A stretch of DNA of 64,000 nucleotides from Pelobates cultripes. Lineage: Eukaryota > Chordata > Amphibia > Anura > Pelobatidae. The stretch is from the NCBI GenBank assembly GCA_933207985.1, contig OW240916.1, forward strand, positions 82,448,980 to 82,512,979. The letters are read 5' to 3'. Position numbers and translations under genes: made by a program. Shown one piece after another: positions 12,101 to 24,100 of the stretch. Numbering within the stretch: the first letter of the stretch is position 1; each line of letters opens with the position of its first letter. The notes beneath the pieces are model-generated. The model was not told the origin of the DNA. It saw only the letters and a program-made list of their open reading frames with translations, and ran no database searches.

Positions 12101-15100
12101 TCCACAAACTAAAAAAGAAAAGCCATTCTGACAGAGACCTAAAAGTTAATGTCAAAAGGTGTAGTGGCAAGTCTCAATATTCACAAGAGGAAGAGAGGTG
12201 TACTCGACTGTTCCTGGTAGAAAAGCCAGGTGTATCATTCAAATCCATTCTGGAATTGAAACCTTTGAACCAAAAAAAAATTATGAATCCAACATTTTGT
12301 ATCAAATATTTTTTATATATATATATAAATAATTAAATGAAAAACAACCCATCACTGACCCATTCTGACCCCAGATGTGTACCGCCAGAAAGCAATTAGA
12401 TTCCCTGAGTTTGTTTGGCAATATATTTAACCCATGGAGTCCAGATCTGCTGACACTTGTCAGTTGTTGTATGAAACTATTTTACCTATTACTCATTCCA
12501 GTGACAGCTGAATCAATAATATTTTTGCTATTTGCAATCAGATCTAATTTTGCACTTCTCGCTTTGCTCTCTTTAGCTCACAGGTGTTTTTTAATCAAAA
12601 TCATGGTTGTGTTGGTTACATATTTCAGACATGACACAATCTTCTATGGTGCCATACATAGACAGTTGACACATGTCACATTTAATTGCATTCAACATTA
12701 CAGTTGGTTTATAAATGTGAAGCAGTCCAAGCTCTCTTAATTGGGCAAAGGTCGATATATAACTAAAAAGAGGCCATCCTAAAATTCAGGAACAGAACAG
12801 AAGATTTAGACTTATTTAGAATTATTTTGAAATACTTAAAGGGACACTGTAGGCACCAAGACCACTTCAGCTCATTGAAGTTGTCTGAGTGCAATGTCCC
12901 ATATCCCTCAACCCTACAGTGGTAATTATTGCAGTTTCCGAGAAATTGCACTAATTACCTGCTAGGGTTAACTCCTCCTTTAGTAGCTGTCTACCAGGCA
13001 GCCACTAGAGGGACTTCCGGGTACTTAGGCGACCTTTGGTTGCCTAAATGATGCTGGACGTAGTGTGAGGACTTCCAGCGTCACCGAAATTTCCATAGGA
13101 AAGCATTGATTAATGCTTTCCTGTAGGGAAATCCTAATGCGATCGCGGCCATTGCCCCGCATGCGCATAAGGTCTCCCACACCGACTGATGTTGGCAGGG
13201 AGGAGCGTGGGCGAAGCCTGACCCAGCAACGAGGGACATTGGCGCTGGATTCAGATAAGTGGCTGAAGCGCCACGGGAGGGGGGAACTGTAGGAACATAT
13301 AGTGCTAGGGAAACTGCTTTGTATTCCTGGCGTTATAGAATCTCTTTAAAAGTATAGATTTGGTTAAAAAAAAAAAAATCTGAATTTCATAGAAAGGGTC
13401 ATTTTACAAAATTGTATGGGAATGAGATGCCACAAAAAAGTTTGTTTACAAAACATATCAGACTGACCAAAGGCAACTACTGGAAAATTCCAAAAACTGA
13501 TTTAAATCTTAGAGATGCTTAGTCTAACAGCATAGATTCTGCAAGGACGATCCTTTCTGCACAACGTTTAGATCAGGGGTAGGCAAGCTATGGCACGAGT
13601 GCCATGCATGGCACTTGAGGTGTCTTTGCACGGCACTCAAGGCTGCTAGAGCCAAACAGACTTTGGCCTATCAGGAGTCCCAGTGAAACTTTAGATCTCA
13701 GATCACTTTATTTCAGCACTTTTGAATGGGAATCCACACTGTAGTAGAACAGCCCACAGCTGTTGCAGCTCCTGTCCTTGACCTGTACCCCGCCAGCCTG
13801 ATCCACTGGAACCCAGGGAAGCCACCCACGCTGCTAAATATACACAGTAATGCAGAATAACCCTTCCCTTGTACAAATAAAACAAACAGCCTACACACAA
13901 ACATACACACAATCCTCACAAACTCAACTCCACTAACATTCCACATACATGCACACAACCCCATATGCAATACCCCAAACAGCCCCACATGTACACACAC
14001 TAACAAAAACACAATGTGACATATCCATCCACACACAATTCCACAAACATCCCCCATACACAGCCTACATTAATAAGTATCATACACGATACCACAAACT
14101 ACTCATGAACATATACAATGTAATAGCTTCTGTAACTACAGTATAAATAACACAAGCAGAATTCGGCAACATACACAACTCAATTTAAAAAAAAAATAAA
14201 AAAATAGGACCGGCACGCTATGGGCCATCACAATCATATTTCGGCACAGTGTTGCTGAAAGGTTGCCTACCGCTGGTTTAGATCAATCTCTTGCTCCAGT
14301 CAACCAGAAGATCCACTTTTAAAGTTTACTACAAAATCTGGAACATATTTTTCCTTAAGTGCAATCAGAAGAATTTGTGTCATTCCTCAGATACAAACAT
14401 TTTGCAAAAATGATTTTGGGAAAGGCCTGAGTGTCTACTTGCTTAAGGTGCAAACATTTGCCTTGAGTCATTTATTTAATTAAAAATTTGGCCTCCAATG
14501 CATTAAAACGCAGATTTTGCAAATCTATATGGTTTGTGTTTCCTTGCATCATTTCAGCATGGCACCTGAATTTGATCTTTAATGCCATTTGTTTTCCACC
14601 ATTTGAACCAATTTCATATTGTTATTTTTCCTTCCTCTCATTAAAAGCAGCCCTCAGGATGGCCAACAGAACAAGAGAAATTCAGCCTTTTCAGATTTTC
14701 CTCTATGTACGATTTTTCACCTTGATAACTTGTACGATAAATTTTGCTCCAAAGTCATTAGGCATTCTACAATCAATCAAAAGATTGCTCTCCCCATGTT
14801 TCACAAAGCAAAAGCTCCTAAGGAGAAAAAATGTTCACGGTTTGGATGTCTAGAGAAATCTGTTCTATGTGGAAGAAAGCCTCACATTTTAGAAAATCAG
14901 AATGCCTTTTTATTAAAGGACCACTATAGGCACCCAGACCACTTCAGCCTAATGAAGTGGTCTGGGTGCCAGGTCCAGCTAGGTTTAACCTTTTTTTTCT
15001 ATAAACATAGCAGTTTCAGAGAAACTGCTATGTTTATAAATGGGTTAATGCAAGTGGCTGTCTCATTGACAGCCGCTAGAGGCGCTTGTGTGCTTCTCAC

Positions 15101-18100
15101 TGTGATTTTCACAGTGAGAAGACGCCAGTGTCCATAGGAAAGTATTTTGAATGCTTTCATATGGACTGGCTGAATGCGCGCGCGGCTACTGCCGCGCATG
15201 CGCATTCAGCCGAGGAGAGGAGGAGAGTCCCCTGCCTTACGCTGGAAAAATAGGTAAATGTAACCCCTTCCACCCTTAGAGCCTCGGCGGGAGGGGGGCC
15301 CCGAGTGCCAGGAAAACGAGTATGTTTTCCTGGCACTATAGTGGTCTTTTAACTTCAGTGTTCAGCATATATACATTCTCTATAGCAGAATTTAATGAAA
15401 AATTATTTCATGTTATAATGTAATGCAGAAGCAGGCTACTTATTTGCAGCTTTAAGTTAAGGGTTATAGTTGCAAATTTTAGATATTATTTAAGACCTAA
15501 ATAGCCCCATCCCAGGAGATCATTGAGCTTCCCCACAGTTTGGATCCCTAACGCTATAGTGTTCCTCCAGCTGAGCTCCCTATTTGTCGGTAATACAGTG
15601 GCAAGAAAAAGTATGTGAACTATTTTTTGAAATGACTGTGTTTATGTATAAAATCTGTTATATTGTTCATGCAGTAGTCCACAAACACATTCTGTTTAAA
15701 GTAATAAAACACAAATTATTGTATTGCTCTTGTACATACTGAATATATCATTCAAATATTCACAATATCGGTTTGAAAAAGTGAAACCCTAGACTAATGA
15801 CTTTAACAAAAACTATTTAGAGTTGGAAATTGGCAAAGCTGGTTTCCAATTATTTTACAAGTTTATCTTAAAGAGCTTACATCTGTCCACTGTAAGACAA
15901 ATTGTCTATACATGGATCCAATTTAGTACAGTGGCTACTCTCCCCAGAAGCGGCCATACAGTGAAGATGAATCAAAGGGCGCACCGAACAATAGTAAGGG
16001 AAAAAAGAACCAAAGAGTGACAACTAAAGAGTTATGGAACTGGTTGCCAACTGTGTTCATGAGTCTACTATACATTGCACAAGCATGGTGTCAATGGCAG
16101 GACACCACAAATGAAGCCACTACTTACAAAAATTTATAATAGGCCTGAAGATAGCCCTGACACTCCACAGTGCTACTTGGAAAATGTTTTGTGGATTGAT
16201 GAAACTAATGTTGATTAATTTGGGAAGAACCCTCAGCACTTCATACATCTGTAAAAAGGGCACCGTATACCAGCGTAAAAAACTCATCCCGACCATTCAG
16301 TACAGTGGAGGGAACATCATGATGTGGAGCTGCTGTTCTGCTTCAGTACTTCAGGGCCTGAATACCGTGCCATCATCAAGGAAAAAGATAGCAGGATGGC
16401 TGTGAGAGACGGAAATAATATTTTAGTTTCTCCTCCATCAATGCATTGCATGCACTATCTGTGCCTGGACTGAATTTACTTGTGATGTCAGTTGCTAGTT
16501 CTTTAAATTTAAAGTAACAATCCAAGCACCGTAACCACTACAGTATAGTAGGAGTGCCCTGGCGTAAGTATTCAAACCATTTGCTATTTTATTCTGCCAG
16601 TGGTGGAAATCTAGTTACATAAGTAGAACTCACTTATTATTATTTAAGTAGTACTCACATTTGCAAAGCATTTTATAGGACAGGTCCGACAAACCAAAGG
16701 AAACTGTGTTGTCTTATAATGTTACTTACTTTGGCATTTCCAGTGAAGCTATTCTAATGATTACCTGAGATCTAAGTAGGTCCTTTAACCCCTTAAGGAC
16801 ACATGTAATGTGTGACATGTCATGATTCCCTTGTATTCCAGAAGTTTGGTCCTTAAGGGGTTAAAGATATTCTAAAGCAAGTAACTCTTTCCACTGTCTC
16901 TAGATGCCATACAGTTGTTTAATACCTTCTATTTGTTTCTTTCTAATATAGGAATGACAACAACACAACGGACGGTCACAGGGTCATCTCAGCATCGGCA
17001 GCCTTCTGTAAGCCCACTGTCATTAAATTCTGACTCCAGAAGGCAGCAGTCTCAGCAAATGTCTCCAACAATGTCTCCCCTTTCACCTATAACTCAGGTA
17101 CTTTTTAAAATACCATTTCATTCCCTGCATGGTATCTGCTTCACACTCAAGCATGCAGGTTCTTGTTTTAATATGTAACCTATACAGCGAATTTTGACTG
17201 CTGTAATTTTTTTTCTTTCTTTAAAAATTAAATCGGTCTTTCATAGGTAGCCGTGTGGGAACCTCTCTGTCCCACCTGAGCCAACAAGCACTGCTTCGGC
17301 AATGTTTATATAACTGTATATTACACATATCAATGTACTTCAATCATAAACTGACGTTGCTGTTTAAATCATTTTAAGAGTGGCAAGTTCACATTAAATT
17401 AGAAAATTGTGAAAAAGTGGAGCCAGTTATTGAGTTTTCTTTTGTACAATGGTACCATATTATGCCACTGCAAAGATATTTTACTGTATTTGTTTTTCCT
17501 GCTTGGATATTAAGTCTGTATTCTCCTGTTTTTTGCTGAGAATTCCAGATATTGAGTTTATGATCACTTCTTGCTTGCTTGTCCTATTTGGTTGGTTGTG
17601 ATGTCGCTATTTTTGCTAAAACTGAGAGGGAAGCCAGTTTTGTAAAAACAATAAGTACTAATTTCAATATCTTCTTTTTAACTCAAACCTTACCACAAGT
17701 TTAGTCTCTTACTCAGAATGCAAACTTATTTATTTTTGCAGGCAGTGGCAATGGATGCATTATCTCTTGATCAGCAATTACCCCCCTACACCTTTTTTAC
17801 ACAGCAAAGTTCACAGCAGCAAACACAAATGCCAAGCGGCCTGTCCCAGAATTCTTCATTAATGCAGGGCTCTGGTTTACAAAGGGGGTCACAGCTCCCT
17901 CCCCTTACTGTCACTATATCAACATCAGTCCCCCAGTCTCCTACAGGAAACCAGACTCCAACCTCCCTGGCTATAGACATCAACTCGGTAAGTGGATTGC
18001 AAACTAATGTAAGGATTACAGCATGCTAGCACACTGATTAGAATTAAGTGTAAAATTAGTAAATGCAGGGTGAAAATCTTTTTTCCTAAGAAAACTATCT

Positions 18101-21100
18101 AACAGAATAAAAACATACTTTTGTTTGTGTCTTTGAGTGTATCTGGCTGACAACTAAGGTTAAATTACTCAAATATACTCCCAGATGTATTGTTCTCTTA
18201 ATCCAGTTGTTCAGTTAAATAGCAGGTAAAAATGTAATTTCTGTCCGTGTAGACAAAGTTCGAAGCACTAATAGAAGAAACGTTGACATGTCTTTGTGTA
18301 GGCCATTTTCCAATTTATATGATTTGCTTGCATCCAATGGTGAAATACTTTATCTTTCTTTTCCTCTAACCAGTTTGGTTAGCACAATGCACAGATTAAA
18401 ATTTGATTCTGCATAAACTGATATGCATTTGCTGCCCAATACGTTTGGTTATTTTGTGAAGACTCGCATAACTTTGAATTTATAACGTCTAAAGTTCGAA
18501 AATAACACTAAGAAATTTATAATCCACACAAATGTAGTTTAGACTGCACGGTTTGTAAAAAAAAAAATACTCCACCTTACTGATTGTTTTAAGTGTATTT
18601 ATGGAGTGCACAATTATGAGACAATATGGAAATATATTTCACCGTTTGGGGCAATAATTGAAATTTGTAGTCATATACTAGTCAGGTATTAAAAATACTT
18701 GCCACCTCAAGCCGTAGCAGAGACACATGGAGTGAATTTCATGTCACCGGGACAAAAAAATGTTTTCCCCATAATTAGTGGCAACTGGAAATTGTAACCC
18801 CAGGTTTAGGGCATATGGGTTGCAAAATAGGTCATAACGTAAAACAGCACTAAAATCACTTAAAAATGGAAATGATCAAGACAAAAGAAAAAACAAAAAC
18901 CTCCAAATGTACAAAAAGGTAGCCAATATAAAACCGTTATGGCTGTCTACGAGCCCAAAGGTTTTTTTTTTATGTGGTAATATTAAAGCCGAGGTCAGCA
19001 GAGTAAACACGAACCAAACAGAAAACGTTGTCCTTTTAAAAAGGGTTATGCCCAGCTTGCCGGTATTACGTGGAGGTTTCATTAGGATTATGCAGAAGAG
19101 TGGTTAAAATTGCTTCTAAAGATTCAGTAGTTGGTTTGGTGTTTGGATACGACTGGGCACTCAAGATCGGTGTGATATCACTGGATGTAACAAAGCAGTG
19201 CATAGTTTAGTTAACTACTGTATTTATTATTCAGTTTTGGAAATCTGTACGTTGATCCTTGTAGTTGTGGGTTCTCAGTTTAGACCTGTCTGAGGATTTC
19301 TCTTTCCTAAAATCTCCAGCCCAGTGTGACCACTCTCACAGATTATATAATACAAAAGAATAGAATTGGGCACTGGTATGAGGTCCAAGGCAGATTATTA
19401 TTAGAAAGTATACAGCAATGTTTCATCTCAAAAGGAGTCTTTTTCAAACAAAAGGCTCTTTCTGAACCCAAATATTGTATCCTGTACAGTAACATCTGCC
19501 CTGGACCTCATACCATTTCTCTGTCCTGTCTTTTGTATTAAGAAATGAGGTGGAGTACTTCTCACGGTTGGGCGTGCCTAATAACTAATGACTAATTTTA
19601 TGTGGTGTCCTATACTGTTAGATGAAGTTAGAATGCTATTTATGTTACCAATAAGTTTAAATCTGGTTTTTAACAACTTCTCACTTGTCGTCTTTAAATA
19701 TTTGATCAACCTAATTCATTTTTTAGTAAGGTTTGCATGTTTGTGAGAAATGAATATGCATGACACTTGTCAGAAATACATTACATATATGTAATTTTTT
19801 TCCCTGTGTTTAAACGGCAGTACTGAAATGCTTTTGATGTGAAGATTACTCTACACCAGTGGTTATGACATTGAGGCTTTTCCGTCTTGTAGTGTGTGCA
19901 TGTTTGCTTTTGAAATAATGACTAAGGATATAATAAGCCAATACCTAGAGTGAAAACATGAATTGTTTTCAAGGATCTTTTTTTCATTTGCAAATGTGTT
20001 TATGCTCAATTCAGCTTCAATTGTAGAATTGATCTTTAGATATGTGATGATTGTGGTTATTATTTTGCATGCAATGCTCATTAAAGGGGAACTATAACCA
20101 CCATACTTCCAGTTTGCTTGTTTGCTTACAGTTTTCAAGTGGTTTTATCAACACCAATAGGGGCACTCCCAGTACCTTAACTCATTTTTTCTCCTTGGCT
20201 AATATTAAAGTAAACTACTGCATTAGCCAGGCCCTAACTTTAAACCATTGTGATAAACTGAAAGCTCTGGGGGCAGGTTAGCCCTGCACTCCTTGTAAAA
20301 ACTAGTGCCCATTTATGGCACGTTGCCAGTTTGAATTAGGTTATCATCCTATATTCTGTGATTTCCACAGCTCCTACCAATACGGTACATAATTGCAACT
20401 CTTTAAAGTGTTTTACATCACTTAAGAGAAACCATTATTTTCTGTCGAGGTTTGTATGACAACACCTTCTGTGTAAATAAGTGTAAGATTTGTTTTTCAA
20501 ACGTTTTATTATTATTAAAAAAAAATTCAGTAATGACAATAACATTGTATGAATTACAGATTGACTTAAAAAAAATATAAACAGAAATAATAAAAAAAAA
20601 TTTAAGAACTGGGGAAATAATTAATAAATGTTTCAGTATTCATTGCATTTGTAGATGATATTATTTGTATTATAGTCATTCTGCCAATTATACAATATAT
20701 CAAACAACAAAAAGATCTCATATCTACTTTGTCTAGTTTTGTTTTATTATATAAAAAAAAAATTGGATAATTATCTGTTTTAGTGTCTAGTCAAGTGAGG
20801 TAAGTGTTAACGTGAATATCTTTTTCTGACGTCCCATTCCCAGTGTCCCCATTCATACTTCTTACCACACAAACTTGGATTTGTAGCCCACAGGTTAAAA
20901 GTTAAAAGGTTAAAAATGCTGCTTTAAAAAAACCCCCAAAAAAACAAACAACTATGTGAATGTTTGCTTACTTGCAGGTAGAGGTAAAATCAGGGTTTTG
21001 AGAGGCTCAGGTGGTTCTCCAATTCATGGCAGCCAAGGATAGCTGTGCTTGCTATGGTTCTGCAACCATAGCAAGCACAGTTATCGTTGCCTGCCATAAC

Positions 21101-24100
21101 TTGGGGAATTGTGTAGATATATCTATCTCTGGGTAACTTGCAAAATGTTTCACGCCATCCTGGACTTGAAGATCTTAAACATTTTTTGGAACCATTGTTT
21201 TGAGATGGAAACTTGTCTGTCTTGTGAGATGATCTAAAATTATCCTTAAGTTTGTATTCAATTCTAGGATGTTCCATATTTTGATTTTTTTTGAAAGGTG
21301 TTGGGTATCCTTATTGCTTTTGTCAGAGCTTTAAATAGGTCTGTTGCCTATACACAGACAACATTGTTGTGGGATTTTGCGAATTTTGGAAACATAACCA
21401 TTTTAATGTCCTAGTTTAAAAGAGCGGTTGGTCCCTGAATCTGAAGAACTCCTCTCTGGTTCCAATCACAAGGGCTAAATTCTTGGAACTTTGTTACACT
21501 AATGGTTTTCCTTATGCATTTGCAAATTAGAAATCTTGTGTGGCATTGGAGAGATTTTCAGCCTCTGGGGGGGGGAAAAAAAACAACCCTAATGGCTACC
21601 ATTAATTGAAATTACAACATCAAAACTATTTTCTGAAATAATGGAGCATGAAGCACTTGGTTTACCCCTCATTCCCCCCCTATTAAAATAACTTTTTATA
21701 TGACACAGTGAACAACAATGTTTATCATTTTGACATCCTAATGTTTGTCCACTGAAATGTTTTATACCACTCTGGATCACCCAGTTTGCAAAAAGTAGTG
21801 GTCTTTAATTCAGATCTGACAGCACTGATGGGCATAGATGAGTGAAGCAGGAGATGAACAATGTTGTTGGTGGGGGGTACTACCTCCTAGAGTGGTATAT
21901 TTAATGACTATTAATGACTATTCTTCTTGTGCGTTCATCACACAGTGAAAAATGTATTTTAGTAAATTTTAAATTTGTTTTTAACAACCTACCACCTGAC
22001 TTTTTAATACAATTATTTAAGTTTAGCTTATAATGCCTGATAGAATTCCTGCAATTTTAACTTGTTTGAAAGATTTTATTGACATACCCTGCAAAATGAC
22101 ATTGCAACATTTTGTTTCACTTTTTATCTTTGTGGCTAATGAATGTGAATAATGCAGCATAGCCACTTTTTTTTTTTTAACAGTTTATAGAATCTTCTAG
22201 TTTTATATGCAGTATGTTGGACTTTCACATCTGTTAATTTCTGTAGTTGTAATTATATCATTATCATTAGTTGCTGTGCATGTCTTTGTAATGTGTAACA
22301 ACTGGCAAGAAAACTTTGTGGTATTTCACAAAACCTATGTTGTTTCCTCTTATTTCTGTTATTTTGCTCCCAAGATGGTGAGAATTTAGTTGCCTGTAGA
22401 AGTGTCTAGGTGTTGTTAAGAAACAGATTTCCTTTTTTAGATAGTCACTTTTTATTGAGGTTAATGCACTCATATAGAGCAAGCAATGCTGATACAAATT
22501 AAATATTTCTCAGATGCACAAAATATTTTTACCACGTTTTATAAAGATAAGGAGACTGTAGAAGCAAATACATGTAGATAAAGAAAAATACCACTGAGAT
22601 TCGAGCACAATATAGAAAATCAAGAGCACTGATATGAGCACAGTGAGGTGAGATTCCTTAAAAATTGTAGTGCCCACTGGAGATCCTCCATGGGTGTGAG
22701 CCGGACACAAAAGATATTACTCACAAGGCTCTTGGCCCAGGTAAGTGGTGGTGAGCGGTGGATATCCTCAATATCTGGAGATTTTATTTATTTTTTGTCT
22801 AGCTTTGCCTAGAATCAAAGCTTGTACAAGTGTATCCACTTGTGAGGACAGCAATGCCAAGGAGTGTTGTTGGGCAGGATTGTATTCAGTGGCCATTTTG
22901 GAAACTATTCTGCAGGATATAATCAAGAGCAGGAAATTGGCTGCATCCACCGACCACGGGTAGTGCTAGTTAAAAGGGTAATCCAGATGTGGACCCCAAG
23001 GTCACTGTGCCTAGATATGTATCAGCAACACGTCATTGACTAGGCCCAAAGTAGGCCTAAACGATCACCTGTGGTTGCTGTATCTCTCATGCAATGAGAA
23101 CTTGCCGGTAGGAATCGATTATCGATATTGCCGATAATACATAACAGGACCGCCGGGCCCATTACAAGTCCGGCAGTCCTGGGGAGCCCGCAGCAAGCTG
23201 TTACATGCCTTCCCAGCAGCTCCCTGTGTAAATCTCGCGAGTCCCGCAGCCGTCCGAGCGGTGCCATGGGTCACCATGGCAACCCTCTGTGCAGCACGCA
23301 GACCGCGAGATTTACACAGGGGAGCTGAAGGGAGCTGCTGGGAAGGTAAGTAACAACTTGCTGCGGGCCCCCACTGCTCAGTACATGCCACTGGACCGCC
23401 AGAGAATGCCAAAGCCCCCTCCCTGGCCAGGTAACAAGCACGGAGGGGGGGACAAAATAATAAAACATATAAATGTAAAAAAAATAAAAAATGCATTCTC
23501 TCCCCCATTTTACACAAATTACATCCCTTCAGAAAAACATATTACACACACACTGCATTATATATACACACACTCTGCATTCATTATATACACACTACAC
23601 AAACACGCTGCATTCAATTTACGCACACTGCATTCACTTTACACACACTACACACACACTGCATTCACTTTACGCACACTACATTCACTTTACGCACACT
23701 ACACACACACTGCATTCACTTTACGCACACTACACACACACTGCATTCACTTTACGCACACTACACACACACTGCATTCACTTTACGCACACTACACACA
23801 CACTGCATTCACTTTACGCACACTACACACACACTGCATTCACTTTACGCACACTACACACACACTGCATTCACTTTACGCACACTGCATTCACTACATG
23901 TGGCATGTATATTTTGTGCATTTACCTTTAGAAATAATTTTTGGGATGATGAAAGTAGTCCAACTATCAGCATGAAAGTTCATTGATTAACTGTATCTGC
24001 TCTAAAAAAAAATCAATATCGGTCGGTCCCTTCTTGCCGGCATTTCGGTACTGGACTGCCCTTACCAGTGTGATCAGTCTTATATGCTTTGGAATATGTT

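Noticed and set aside
12375..12740. 121-codon frame as a membrane protein gene
   Set aside because: Hydrophobicity reflects AT richness; its position between DIRS RT pieces and the match of its end to an RT segment indicate a retroelement remnant.
16184..16405. 73-codon frame as a host gene
   Set aside because: It is the out-of-frame and partly in-frame remains of the Tc1-like transposase.
23289..23975. 228-codon and 146-codon frames on the + strand
   Set aside because: Their length comes from the 31-bp minisatellite, whose units lack stops; the product is Thr/His/Leu repeats.
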